43,942 bases of DNA from Bacteroidales bacterium (GTDB lineage Bacteria; Bacteroidota; Bacteroidia; Bacteroidales; UBA1715). The notes beneath the pieces were generated by a model. The model was given only the letters and a program-made list of their open reading frames with translations, did not search any database and was not told where the DNA came from. The position numbers and the translations under genes are program-made. Where the stretch lies: the NCBI GenBank assembly GCA_024409235.1, contig JAKSUA010000019.1, forward strand, positions 1 through 43,942, in the 5' to 3' direction. This document shows positions 8,864-19,652 of this stretch, in pieces (the first letter of the stretch is position 1; the number at the start of each line of letters is the position of its first letter).

Positions 8864-9946
8864 TTACTTTTTATTTTCTTCAACTAATTTGATGAATTTT
8901 TCGAATAAAAATTCTGTATCTGTCGGACCGCCACATGCTTCAGGGTGAAATTGTGTAGCAAAAATCGGTTTTACCTTATGCTTAATACCCTCACATGTAT
9001 CATCATTTAGATTGATGAAATATGGTTCCCAATCGCCAGTCAATTTTGAGTGGTCAACAGCAAAACCGTGATTTTGAGAAGTAATAAAGCAACGATTTGT
9101 ACCAACTTCACGAGCAGGTTGGTTATGACTTCTATGGCCATATTTCAACTTATATGTTGTTGCCCCAGATGCCAAGCCCAACAACTGGCTACCCAAACAA
9201 ATACCGAAAATAGGTTTATCGCCTTCAATCGCAGTTTTTAAGTGTGCAACTGTTTCCTTACACATTGAAGGATCACCAGGTCCATTCGAGATGAACAAAC
9301 CATCGTATTCATCTTTCGTAAAATCATAATTCCATGGAACACGAATTACCGTAGTATCATGTTTTAATAAACAACGAATAATGTTGTTTTTCACACCACA
9401 ATCCACAAGCATGATTCTATTAGAACCATTACCATACACAACTTTTTCCTTAGTACTTACCAAGTCAACCAAGTTTTCTTTATTAGGATCGTACCATGCA
9501 ACATCCTCGTCATCGATAACGATTTTACCAAGCATACAACCCGACTCACGCAATATTTTTGTGAGAGCACGAGTGTCAACATCAAAAATTGCCGGCACCT
9601 TGTTTTCAACCAACCAATCAGCAAGGCTTTTCTCTGCATTCCAATGGCTATACACAAAGGAATAGTCCGAAATTACCAATCCAGCAATTTGGATTACATC
9701 ACTTTCGAAAAATTTCGGCATATTATTTTCAACATCAGATTTAGGAACACCATAATTACCTATCAATGGGTATGTTGACACTAAAATCTGCCCTTTATAC
9801 GAAGGGTCGGTTAAACTTTCCGGATAACCAGTCATAGCCGTATTGAAAACGACTTCACCGGCAACCGAACCTGGAAAACCAAAGGACTTACCAACGAATT
9901 CCTTTCCGTTTTCCAAGATCAATTTGGCACTTTTTAATTTTGACAT
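8864..9946 (-). CDS. carA: Carbamoyl-phosphate synthase small (glutaminase) subunit
   Basis: CarA hydrolyses glutamine and feeds ammonia to CarB. The N-terminal CPSase small-chain domain includes TAMTGYPESLTDPSY. The C-terminal class I amidotransferase domain has the Cys nucleophile in FGICLGSQ and the His-Glu pair in TQFHPEA. The residue after LG is Ser where E. coli has His; this is outside the catalytic triad. I take the start as the ATG at 9946 (MSKLKSAKL), which matches the family N-terminus; a GTG seven codons upstream (9967) is the alternative. It lies 41 bp after one carB and 23 bp before another, so one carA may serve two large subunits. Confidence 0.95.
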   Translation of the reverse strand: MSKLKSAKLILENGKEFVGKSFGFPGSVAGEVVFNTAMTGYPESLTDPSYKGQILVSTYPLIGNYGVPKSDVENNMPKFFESDVIQIAGLVISDYSFVYSHWNAEKSLADWLVENKVPAIFDVDTRALTKILRESGCMLGKIVIDDEDVAWYDPNKENLVDLVSTKEKVVYGNGSNRIMLVDCGVKNNIIRCLLKHDTTVIRVPWNYDFTKDEYDGLFISNGPGDPSMCKETVAHLKTAIEGDKPIFGICLGSQLLGLASGATTYKLKYGHRSHNQPAREVGTNRCFITSQNHGFAVDHSKLTGDWEPYFINLNDDTCEGIKHKVKPIFATQFHPEACGGPTDTEFLFEKFIKLVEENKK

Positions 9947-9987
9947 TGTATCTTTTATTAAAATCACTATCTAATTATTTGATAGAC

Positions 9988-12900
9988 TTACTTAATAATA
10001 TACTCCTGCCAGCTCTTGATTTGAATATCACTCATTTCTTTTGAGCAAGCAGCCTGTAAGAATGCACTTGCAAGACGGGCATTTGTCAACAATGGAATGT
10101 TGTGATCAATTGCCGCACGACGAATCTTGTAACCATTCGTCAATTCGCGTCTTGTTTGATTCTTTGGTATATTTATAACTAAATCTATTGTATGTTCTTG
10201 CATTAATGTTGTTATATCTTCAGTTGCAGTTTCGTCTGGCCAACTTACCGTTGTGGCTTTTACACCATTTTCTGCCAAAAATTTCTGGGTTCCTTCGGTA
10301 GCATAGATTTTCAAACCTTTTTCTTGCAATAATTTACAAGAATCCAACAAATCCACTTTACCTTTTGAATCGCCAGAAGAAACTAACACGCCTTTTTCTG
10401 GTTTATGGAAACCTACTGAATATAACGAAGCCAACAACGCATCGTTAAAATCTGTTCCCAAGCAACCTACTTCACCCGTTGAAGACATATCCACACCTAA
10501 AATTGGATCAGCTCTATGAAGACGGGCAAATGAGAATTGCGAAGCCTTTACACCAACATGGTCAACATCGAATACTGCTGAATCTGGTTTTTCAACAGAT
10601 TCACCCAACATAATCTTTGTTGCTGTTTCAATGAAGTTTCGTTTCAACACTTTTGAAACAAAAGGGAAACTTCTTGAAGCACGAAGATTACACTCAATAA
10701 CTTTCACATCGTTATTTTTAGCTAAGAATTGAATATTGAATGGACCACTAATATTTAATTCTTGCGCAATCTTCTTACTAATTTGTTTAATTCTGCGAGC
10801 TGTTGCAACATAAATATTTTGTGCAGGGAATACTAATGTTGCATCGCCAGAGTGAACACCTGCAAATTCTATATGTTCGGAAATACCGTATTCAATAATT
10901 TCACCATTTTTAGCAACGGCATCGAATTCTATTTCTTTTGCATTTTGCATAAACTTAGAAACGACTACCGGATATTCCTTAGAAACTTTTGCAGCCGCGC
11001 CCAAGAACGTATGCATTTGTTCTTTATCGTAGCAAACATTCATTGCAGCACCAGAAAGTACATACGAAGGACGAATCAAGACAGGGAAACCAACTTCATC
11101 AATAAACTTGTCGATTTCATCATAGCTTGTCAATGCTTCCCATCTTGGTTGGTCAATTCCAAGTTGATCCAACATCGCAGAGAATTTATTTCTATTTTCT
11201 GCTCTATCTATAGAAACAGGAGAAGTTCCCAAAATTGGTACATTTTGACGATGAAGTTTCATTGCCAAATTATTTGGAATCTGTCCACCAACCGAAACTA
11301 TTACACCTTTAGGAATTTCAAGGTCGATTACATCAAGTACACGTTCGAAACTTAATTCATCAAAGTACAAACGGTCACACATATCGTAGTCGGTAGAAAC
11401 AGTTTCTGGGTTGTAGTTAATCATAATTGATTTGTAACCCAATTTACGAGCAGTTTGAATAGCATTTACCGAACACCAGTCAAATTCCACAGAAGAACCA
11501 ATTCTATATGCACCAGAACCAAGCACAACGATAGATTTATCGTTTTTGTACGCATAACTAATGCTGTGTTCTGTTTCACCGTATGTCATATATAAATAGT
11601 TCGTCAATTCTGGATGTTCAGAAGCGATAGTATTGATACGACGAACAGCAGGAAGAATATTGAATTTCTTACGAACATCGCGAACGCGCAATTGTTCTTT
11701 TTCCATATTTCCTGCTGGATTTTCCACATAACGAGCGATTTGGAAATCAGAGAAGCCCAAGCGTTTAGCTTCTTTCATTACATCTGCTGGCAAATCTTCG
11801 ATTTTACTGTATGAAGAAAGAACTTTTGTGTAGTCAACAATATTTTTCAAACATTTGATGAAATACACATCTATTTTCGTAAGTTCTTCGATTCTTTCAG
11901 GAGTATAGCCATTTTCCAACGCTTTAGCAATAGCGAAAATTCTCAAATCTGTTGGATGAGAAAGTTCTTTGTCTAAATCGTCGAACTCTAAATCATTATT
12001 ACCAACGAAACCGTGCATACCTTGGCCAATCATACGAAGACCTTTTTGCATAATTTCTTCGAACGATTTACCGATAGACATAATTTCACCGACAGACTTC
12101 ATTGAAGAACCGATTTCACGGTCAACGCCAACGAATTTAGTCAAATCCCAACGAGGGATTTTTGCAATTATATAGTCAACCGAAGGTGGAACGTATGCAG
12201 AGTTTGGCGTACCCATTTCACCGATTTGGTCAAGTGTATAACCCAAAGCCAATTTTGCAGCAACAAATGCAAGAGGATAACCTGAAGCCTTTGATGCCAA
12301 CGCTGAAGAACGGCTCAAACGAGCATTGATTTCAATAATTCTATAATCGTTTGTCTGCGCATTGAAAGCGAATTGAATATTACATTCACCAACGATACCG
12401 ATATGACGAACAACTTTTATAGAAATTTCCTGCAACATTGCAATTTGTTCCTTCGTCAATGTTACAATTGGAGAAATCACGATACTTTCACCAGTATGGA
12501 TACCAAGTGGATCGACGTTTTCCATTGGAACCACAGTGAAGCAATGATCGTTTGCATCGCGAATTACCTCAAATTCAATTTCCTTCCAACCTTTCAACGA
12601 TTCTTCTACAAGAATTTGTTTTGAATAAGCCAACGCATTTTCGCAAAGGTCAACAAATTCTTTTTCGTTTGTAGAAATACCTGAACCAAGACCACCAAGA
12701 GCGTAGGCCGAACGAACCATGATTGGGAAGCCCAAACGGTTTGCAACTTGCAATGCGTCCTCTATAGATTCAACAGCTTGTGAAGATGGAGTTTTCGCAT
12801 CGATTTCGTTCAATTTCTTCACGAACAAATCACGGTCTTCTGTAATCATAATTGCTTCTACAGAAGTACCAAGCACTTTCACGCCATATTTTGCAAGCGT

Positions 12901-13209
12901 GCCAGAAAGATATAATTGTGTTCCACAGTTCAAAGCAGTTTGTCCGCCGAAAGCCAACAAAATACCATCAGGTTGTTCTTTCTTGATGATTTCTTCCACA
13001 AAATATGGAGTAATTGGCAAGAAATATACCTTATCGGCAATACCATCAGAAGTCTGAATAGTAGCGATATTAGGATTGATTAACACTGTAGAGATTCCTT
13101 CCTCGCGCATCGCCTTTAGCGCCTGCGATCCGGAATAGTCGAACTCTCCCGCCTGACCAATTTTTAGAGCTCCAGAACCAAGCAAGAGCACTTTTTTTAC
13201 ATCTTTCAT
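9988..13209 (-). CDS. carB: Carbamoyl-phosphate synthase large subunit, first copy
   Basis: This is a full-length CarB with the same two ATP-grasp halves and C-terminal MGS domain as the copy at 5625-8840, and clearly paralogous to it along its whole length. Differences are spread through the protein and are most frequent in the MGS domain, the part that binds regulators such as UMP or ornithine in known enzymes. I favour the start MKDVKKVLLLGSG at 13209, which aligns with the sister copy (MNEIKKV); an in-frame ATG at 13227 is possible. It is the first gene of the carB-carA-carB operon and follows a terminator-bearing leader, so the three genes may be controlled by attenuation. Confidence 0.95.
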   Translation of the reverse strand: MKDVKKVLLLGSGALKIGQAGEFDYSGSQALKAMREEGISTVLINPNIATIQTSDGIADKVYFLPITPYFVEEIIKKEQPDGILLAFGGQTALNCGTQLYLSGTLAKYGVKVLGTSVEAIMITEDRDLFVKKLNEIDAKTPSSQAVESIEDALQVANRLGFPIMVRSAYALGGLGSGISTNEKEFVDLCENALAYSKQILVEESLKGWKEIEFEVIRDANDHCFTVVPMENVDPLGIHTGESIVISPIVTLTKEQIAMLQEISIKVVRHIGIVGECNIQFAFNAQTNDYRIIEINARLSRSSALASKASGYPLAFVAAKLALGYTLDQIGEMGTPNSAYVPPSVDYIIAKIPRWDLTKFVGVDREIGSSMKSVGEIMSIGKSFEEIMQKGLRMIGQGMHGFVGNNDLEFDDLDKELSHPTDLRIFAIAKALENGYTPERIEELTKIDVYFIKCLKNIVDYTKVLSSYSKIEDLPADVMKEAKRLGFSDFQIARYVENPAGNMEKEQLRVRDVRKKFNILPAVRRINTIASEHPELTNYLYMTYGETEHSISYAYKNDKSIVVLGSGAYRIGSSVEFDWCSVNAIQTARKLGYKSIMINYNPETVSTDYDMCDRLYFDELSFERVLDVIDLEIPKGVIVSVGGQIPNNLAMKLHRQNVPILGTSPVSIDRAENRNKFSAMLDQLGIDQPRWEALTSYDEIDKFIDEVGFPVLIRPSYVLSGAAMNVCYDKEQMHTFLGAAAKVSKEYPVVVSKFMQNAKEIEFDAVAKNGEIIEYGISEHIEFAGVHSGDATLVFPAQNIYVATARRIKQISKKIAQELNISGPFNIQFLAKNNDVKVIECNLRASRSFPFVSKVLKRNFIETATKIMLGESVEKPDSAVFDVDHVGVKASQFSFARLHRADPILGVDMSSTGEVGCLGTDFNDALLASLYSVGFHKPEKGVLVSSGDSKGKVDLLDSCKLLQEKGLKIYATEGTQKFLAENGVKATTVSWPDETATEDITTLMQEHTIDLVINIPKNQTRRELTNGYKIRRAAIDHNIPLLTNARLASAFLQAACSKEMSDIQIKSWQEYIIK

Positions 13210-13241
13210 TCTATATATATTTTTCATTCATTCCGTAAAAC

Positions 13242-13279
13242 AAAAAAAATGCGTTAGTGAAAAACAACTAACGCATTTT
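13242..13279 (-). terminator. Strong intrinsic terminator just upstream of carB
   Basis: On the minus strand AAAATGCGTTAG pairs perfectly with CTAACGCATTTT (12 bp), followed by a run of eight T. It ends about 32 bp before the first carB start. It either ends the purF-like transcript or acts as an attenuator for carB; no promoter is evident in the short gap between it and carB. Confidence 0.85.
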
Positions 13280-13296
13280 ACAATCAAAAACAAAAA

Positions 13297-13358
13297 AAGA
13301 CTTTTTCTTGATGGCCTTTTGGCAACATCACCTTTATCGGTAAATCCAAGAATGTCTT
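13297..13358 (-). ncRNA. Candidate structured leader element upstream of carB
   Basis: On the minus strand an outer helix (AAGAC and TTCTTG with CAAGAA and GTCTT) encloses two small hairpins, ACC-GATAAA-GGT and TGATG..GCC-AAAA-GGC..CATCA. It is followed by seven T (13292-13298). This is a compact three-way-junction shape between purF and the carB terminator. It matches no riboswitch class I recognise. It may be a regulatory aptamer or simply an elaborate purF terminator. Confidence 0.4.
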
Positions 13359-13384
13359 CATCGCTTTTGTATTTTTTATTTTGA

Positions 13385-13392
13385 CAAAAATA
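13385..13392 (-). promoter_or_regulatory. Candidate -7 box (TATTTTTG) for the carB operon
   Basis: Read on the minus strand, TATTTTTG fits TAnnTTTG, with an ATTG about 20 bp upstream as a possible -33 element. Transcription would start near 13378, giving a leader of about 170 nt that contains the structured element and the terminator. Confidence 0.4.
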
Positions 13393-13489
13393 AGAATTCG
13401 AATCCACTCTCACAATAAACAAAAACGAAAACTTATTAACTTTTTTGTTTAATTAAAAACACATTCAAATTCATTTCTGGAAAGAATGA

Positions 13490-15376
13490 CTATATATTCA
13501 TTTTCTCACTATCCTCCACATATTTCACAAAGGCATTATTCACAAGCCTATTGCCACCTGGAGTAGGATAATTTCCAGTAAAATACCAGTCTCCCGAGAA
13601 GTTTTTACATGCAGCATGCAAATCTCCGATTTTCTGATAAACAATCTCAATTTCTGTTTTTACATCCGAAGGCGTTAAAAGTTCCGCAATTTTTTTAGAA
13701 ATCTGTTCATCACTAAAAGGTTTATAGATTTCCTTCACATAATTGACAACTTTTTCTTTTGGAAGATTCTGTTGCGCTTTTGATTTTTCATACACTTCCT
13801 TTATCAGACTCTGCATATTGTTTTCCTTAAGCAAAGCCATCGCAGCCTTGAACGCAATAAAGTCATCCATTCTCGACATATCGATACCATAACAATCTGG
13901 ATAACGGATTTGAGGAGAAGAAGAAACTATCACGATTTTCTTTGGATGTAATCTGTCAAGAATACGTATTATACTCTGTTTCAGCGTAGTTCCACGAACA
14001 ATACTATCATCAATAACAACTAGATTATCTTCGTGAGGAACAATACTTCCATACGTGATATCATATACATGGGTTGCCATATCATTTCGAGTATTGCTTT
14101 CTGAAATGAACGTACGAAGCTTCACATCCTTTATTGCAACTTTCTCGAAACGAATACGCTGTTTTAAAATCTGATGCAATTTTTCCGATGATAGATTTTT
14201 TGCTTTCGAAATGGCATTTTCTTTTATGGAATTCAAATATGTTTCCAAACCTTCCAACATTCCATAAAAAGCAACTTCGGCAGTATTTGGAATAAATGAG
14301 AACACAGTGTGTTCAACATCATTTCCCACAGCTTTTAAAACTGACGGAATAATATATTCACCAAGTTTTTTTCTTTCCTGATAAATATCGGCATCGCTAC
14401 CTCTTGAGAAGTAAATTCTCTCGAACGAGCAGGCACTTTTCTTCTTTGGATGAACAATCTGCGACATTCTAACAGAAGCATCTTTGGAGATAATAATTGC
14501 CTCGCCTGGATTTACTTCGTGCACATCGCTGATAGCAACATTCATTACCGTTTGAATCACCGGACGTTCCGAAGCAACAACAACGATTTCGTCATCAACA
14601 TAATAAAAAGCCGGACGTATTCCCCAAGGATCGCGCACAGCAAATGTTTCGCCACTTCCTGTCGCCCCGCAAATCACAAAACCGCCATCCCAATATTTCA
14701 CAGAAGATTTCAGTACATTTTCTACTTTCAAATTAGCCTCAACCTGTTCTGTGATTTCAATACCAGACAAATTCTTTTTATTAACAGACTGATATGTTCG
14801 TTCCACTTCCCTATCCAACCTATGACCGAACTGCTCCAACAAAATAAAAGTATCGGCATATTTCCGTGGATGCTGTCCCGATTGATGCATCATTTCAAAC
14901 ACCTCATCAACATTGGTAAAATTGAAATTTCCACATACAGCAAGATTCTGCGAACGCCAATTACTACGTCGCATAAATGGATGAACATACGACAAAGCTG
15001 ACCTTCCGGTCGTACTGTATCGTAAATGTCCCATATAGATATTTCCAGCAAATGGCAACGAATTTGCTGCATAAACAGGGTCGCTCAACTGCAAATCGGA
15101 CAAGCCGACATAATTTTTGTGAACCAAAGAAAATACTTCCGTTATCGCATTCGCTCCCTCGGCTCTCTCACGAAACATAAACTCCTCACCAGGATTCGTA
15201 TTTTGTTTAACACATACAATACCGGCACCTTCCTGTCCCCGGTTATGCTGTTTTTCCATCAAAAGATACAGTTTATCAATACCATATCTCCATGTACCGT
15301 ATTTCTGATGATAATATTCTAACGGTTTACGAAGCCTGACAATAGCAATACCGCATTCGTGTTTTATTGGTTCCAT
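13490..15376 (-). CDS. PurF-family glutamine amidotransferase / phosphoribosyltransferase, long form
   Basis: The 628-residue protein has an N-terminal class II glutaminase domain with Cys8 (HECGIAIV) as the likely nucleophile after removal of a short propeptide, plus NRGQEGAG and GHLRYSTTG. The phosphoribosyltransferase domain has a clear PRPP loop, LVVIDDSIVRGTT. Known PurF enzymes convert PRPP and glutamine to phosphoribosylamine, the first step of purine synthesis. This protein is about 120-150 residues longer than the usual PurF, with an insert around 390-430 and an extra C-terminal tail. It may be a paralogue with a changed role. It stands alone upstream of carB, separated by 280 bp and at least one terminator. 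Confidence 0.8.
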   Translation of the reverse strand: MEPIKHECGIAIVRLRKPLEYYHQKYGTWRYGIDKLYLLMEKQHNRGQEGAGIVCVKQNTNPGEEFMFRERAEGANAITEVFSLVHKNYVGLSDLQLSDPVYAANSLPFAGNIYMGHLRYSTTGRSALSYVHPFMRRSNWRSQNLAVCGNFNFTNVDEVFEMMHQSGQHPRKYADTFILLEQFGHRLDREVERTYQSVNKKNLSGIEITEQVEANLKVENVLKSSVKYWDGGFVICGATGSGETFAVRDPWGIRPAFYYVDDEIVVVASERPVIQTVMNVAISDVHEVNPGEAIIISKDASVRMSQIVHPKKKSACSFERIYFSRGSDADIYQERKKLGEYIIPSVLKAVGNDVEHTVFSFIPNTAEVAFYGMLEGLETYLNSIKENAISKAKNLSSEKLHQILKQRIRFEKVAIKDVKLRTFISESNTRNDMATHVYDITYGSIVPHEDNLVVIDDSIVRGTTLKQSIIRILDRLHPKKIVIVSSSPQIRYPDCYGIDMSRMDDFIAFKAAMALLKENNMQSLIKEVYEKSKAQQNLPKEKVVNYVKEIYKPFSDEQISKKIAELLTPSDVKTEIEIVYQKIGDLHAACKNFSGDWYFTGNYPTPGGNRLVNNAFVKYVEDSEKMNI

Positions 15377-15394
15377 ATCCTATTTTTGAGAGCA

Positions 15395-15402
15395 CAAATA
15401 TA
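15395..15402 (-). promoter_or_regulatory. Candidate -7 box (TATATTTG) of the purF-like gene
   Basis: TATATTTG on the minus strand lies 18 bp before the start codon in the 170-bp divergent region shared with pyrG. The -33 match is poor. Confidence 0.4.
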
Positions 15403-15534
15403 TGAATTTGTTAAAAAACGCACTCTAATACTTATCTAAAAATTAATTTCCTAAATAAATTTCACAAATTCGCTTTAGATTTTAAACAATTATTTGTTTT
15501 TTTGTGTTTTCAAAAAGACAGATAGACCTTTTAA

Positions 15535-17154
<1,620 letters not shown>

Positions 17155-17216
17155 GTTTAATTTTTTAAGATTTTTTGCATATTTTTCTAAAAAAAAGAAT
17201 TTAGACTGATAATATC

Positions 17217-17247
17217 TATGTCATTTCATTACTTTTTGCTACATTTG
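17217..17247 (+). promoter_or_regulatory. Promoter of the Lrp/AsnC-type gene
   Basis: The -7 box TACATTTG (17240-17247) fits TAnnTTTG, and TATG (17217-17220), a 3/4 match to the -33 TTTG, lies exactly 19 bp upstream. The ATG follows at 17272. Confidence 0.55.
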
Positions 17248-17271
17248 TATGTATTCTCAAAAAGTTAAATA

Positions 17272-17727
17272 ATGGCAGCTATTGTAGATGAAATAGATAG
17301 AAAGATAATTGACTTTCTTACAAAAAATGCAAGAATTTCGTTCACTGAAATAGCACGTGAATGCGGTGTTTCCAGTGTTGCAATTCATCAACGCGTTTCT
17401 AAATTAGAAGACGCTGGTGTTTTTAACGGATCTTGTTTTTTAGTTAACGAAAACACTTTAGGCTACACAACATGTGCATACATCGGTGTTAATTTCGAAA
17501 AAGGAGGTGTATATCAAGCTGTTTTAGAAGAACTTAACGAAATTCCAGAAGTCGTTGAATGCCATTATACAACAGGAAAATACGGATTACTTTTAAAAAT
17601 CTACGCTAAAGACAACAGCCATTTGATGCATATTCTCAGCCATCAAATACAGGCAATTCCTGGTATCTCGAGTACAGAAACTTTTATTTCTCTAGAAATA
17701 GGTATTCAAAGACAAGTTACTTTATAG
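17272..17727 (+). CDS. Lrp/AsnC-family transcriptional regulator
   Basis: The 151-residue protein has an N-terminal helix-turn-helix (about 5-60; FTEIARECGVSSVAIHQRV) and a C-terminal RAM ligand-binding domain (about 65-145), the standard Lrp/AsnC layout. Such proteins form octamers and respond to amino acids. It faces asnB tail to tail across 184 bp that contain both terminators, and it sits inside a nitrogen-metabolism block. A local role sensing asparagine or glutamine is therefore plausible but inferred. The gene has its own promoter and terminator. Confidence 0.92.
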   Translation: MAAIVDEIDRKIIDFLTKNARISFTEIARECGVSSVAIHQRVSKLEDAGVFNGSCFLVNENTLGYTTCAYIGVNFEKGGVYQAVLEELNEIPEVVECHYTTGKYGLLLKIYAKDNSHLMHILSHQIQAIPGISSTETFISLEIGIQRQVTL

Positions 17728-17747
17728 AATCCCAAATTATCCATTTT

Positions 17748-17812
17748 AGTCTCAAGAATTTACTTTTCTTTCTAAAGAAGAGTAAATTTTATTTTCTAGA
17801 GACAGACTGTTT
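17748..17812 (+). terminator. Terminator of the Lrp/AsnC-type gene
   Basis: A long hairpin with outer GTCTC/GAGAC and inner TTTACT..TTCTTT paired with AGAAGAGTAAA is followed by six T. Confidence 0.6.
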
Positions 17813-17840
17813 TTTATGGAGTCAAATCCATTTACTACAC

Positions 17841-17878
17841 AAAAAAAGACCATTCAGTAGTAAACTACCGAATGGTCC
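17841..17878 (-). terminator. Terminator of asnB
   Basis: On the minus strand GACCATTCGGTAG pairs with CTACTGAATGGTC (one mismatch, loop TTTA), followed by seven T. Confidence 0.85.
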
Positions 17879-17911
17879 AAGTTAAATAATGAATGAAAAA
17901 TATATAAAGAG

Positions 17912-19576
17912 TTAATAACTCTTCTCGTGAACAGATTTTACCGCACGACCTGAAGGATCGTTCATATTTTTGAATGACGCATCCCAAGCCAAAGCTTCAG
18001 CAGTACTACAAGCCACAGATGGAATAGAAGGAACTGATTTCGCAGCTGATTCAGATGGGAAATGTTCTTCGAAAATACATCTGTAATAGTATTCTTCTTT
18101 ATTCATCGGTGGGTTGATTGGGAATCGTTCTGCCGCATGTGCCATTTGTTCATCTGTCACAGCTTCGGAAGTAATTTTCTTTAATGTATCAATCCAACTA
18201 TAGCCTACACCATCAGAGAATTGTTCTTTTTGTCTCCAAGCAACGCTTTCCGGCAACAAATCCTCGAATGCCTTGCGTACTATCCATTTCTCGATTTTAC
18301 CATCTTTGCTCATCTTCTTTTCAGCATCAATATTCATTGCCACATCTAAGAATTCTTTATCCAAGAATGGAACACGACCTTCAATACCCCATGCCATCAA
18401 AGACTTGTTGGCACGAAGACAGTCATACAAGTACAATTTTTTCAATTTACGGATAGTTTCGTCGTGGAACGACTTAGCATCTGGAGCTTTGTGAAAGTAC
18501 AAATATCCACCAAAAACCTCATCAGCACCTTCACCCGACAATACCATCTTTATACCCATAGACTTGATTACACGAGCCAATAAATACATTGGAGTTGATG
18601 CACGAACAGTTGTAACATCGTATGTTTCAATGTAATAAATCACATCTCTAATTGCATCAAGACCTTCTTGTATTGTATAGTTGATTTCGTGGTGAACAGT
18701 ACCAATATGATCTGCAACTTTTTTAGCAGCAATCAAATCAGGAGCACCTTTCAAACCTACAGCAAACGAGTGCAACTGTGGCCACCAAGCATCTTGAGCG
18801 CCATCAGTTTCAATACGTTTTGAAGCAAATTTCTTTGCGATAGCCGAAATAACAGATGAATCGAGACCACCAGACAACAATACTCCGTAAGGAACATCCG
18901 ACATCAATTGACGTTGTACAGCATCTTCAAGAGATTGTTTTACATCTGCAACATCAAGAGAGCTACCCTTTACGTTTTCGTACTCTACCCAATCGCGTTT
19001 ATACCAGCGTTTCATTTCGCCCTCCTTGCTCCAATAATAATGTCCAGGCAAGAATGGTTCGTACGATTCGCAGAAGCCTTCAAGTGCTTTCAATTCCGAA
19101 GCAACATATACAGTTCCGTCAGAATCTTTACCTATATATAATGGTATAACTCCAATTGGATCGCGGGCAATCAAAAATTCATCTTTTTCTGCATCATACA
19201 ATGCAAAACCAAAGATACCGCTCAAATCTTCTAGGAAATTGATTCCTTTTTCTTGATATAATGCAAGAATTACTTCACAGTCTGAACCTGTTTGAAAATC
19301 ATATTTTCCCGCAAGTTTAGCACGGATATCTCTATGATTATAAATTTCTCCATTAACTGCAAGAATATGAGTTTGAGCCTGATTTTTCAAAGGCTGACTT
19401 CCTGACTGAGGGTCAACAATCGAAAGACGCTCGTGAGCTAAGATTGCAGATTTACCTTCATAAATACCTGACCAATCTGGTCCACGGTGTCTAATTTTTC
19501 TTGACATTGTCAAAGCCTTTGTTCTTAAAGACTCTGATTTTGTCTGTATATTTAAAATTCCTACAATACCACACAT
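17912..19576 (-). CDS. asnB: Asparagine synthase (glutamine-hydrolysing)
   Basis: The enzyme converts aspartate to asparagine with glutamine and ATP. Cys2 (MCGIVGIL) is the N-terminal class II glutaminase nucleophile, with RHRGPDWSG and NGEIYNH downstream. The synthetase domain has the PPi loop VLLSGGLDSSVI and the acidic stretch VLSGEGADEVFGGY. The length of 554 residues matches E. coli AsnB. It follows gltD on the same strand after a 76-bp gap with a GC-rich hairpin, and its own strong terminator lies beyond the stop. Confidence 0.97.
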   Translation of the reverse strand: MCGIVGILNIQTKSESLRTKALTMSRKIRHRGPDWSGIYEGKSAILAHERLSIVDPQSGSQPLKNQAQTHILAVNGEIYNHRDIRAKLAGKYDFQTGSDCEVILALYQEKGINFLEDLSGIFGFALYDAEKDEFLIARDPIGVIPLYIGKDSDGTVYVASELKALEGFCESYEPFLPGHYYWSKEGEMKRWYKRDWVEYENVKGSSLDVADVKQSLEDAVQRQLMSDVPYGVLLSGGLDSSVISAIAKKFASKRIETDGAQDAWWPQLHSFAVGLKGAPDLIAAKKVADHIGTVHHEINYTIQEGLDAIRDVIYYIETYDVTTVRASTPMYLLARVIKSMGIKMVLSGEGADEVFGGYLYFHKAPDAKSFHDETIRKLKKLYLYDCLRANKSLMAWGIEGRVPFLDKEFLDVAMNIDAEKKMSKDGKIEKWIVRKAFEDLLPESVAWRQKEQFSDGVGYSWIDTLKKITSEAVTDEQMAHAAERFPINPPMNKEEYYYRCIFEEHFPSESAAKSVPSIPSVACSTAEALAWDASFKNMNDPSGRAVKSVHEKSY

Positions 19577-19621
19577 AACTGTTTACGTTTAGAGAAATTT
19601 AACCTTTTGTTCTTTATAAAG

Positions 19622-19646
19622 AGGGGCGAAGTTTTACCTCGCCCCT
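19622..19646 (-). terminator. GC-rich hairpin between gltD and asnB
   Basis: On the minus strand AGGGGCGA pairs with TCGCCCCT (8 bp, 9-base loop) and is followed by CTTTAT, a weak T tract. It may be a partial terminator or a processing site that lowers asnB relative to gltBD. It also resembles short palindromic repeats, but no second copy is in the window. Confidence 0.45.
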
Positions 19647-19652
19647 ACATTA

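Noticed and set aside
8864..9946. Inactive CarA because LGHQ reads LGSQ
   Set aside because: The changed residue is not part of the Cys-His-Glu triad, and all three triad motifs are intact.
13297..13358. Known riboswitch (fluoride, PRPP, TPP or purine class)
   Set aside because: I compared the visible motifs with those classes from memory and none of the required conserved cores is present.
13228..13422. 64-codon minus-strand frame over the carB leader
   Set aside because: It runs through both hairpins, has low-complexity Phe/Leu-rich content and no family likeness; the RNA structures explain the region better.
19622..19646. Mobile palindromic repeat element
   Set aside because: Only one copy is in the window and its place between gltD and asnB is explained by a hairpin terminator or processing site.
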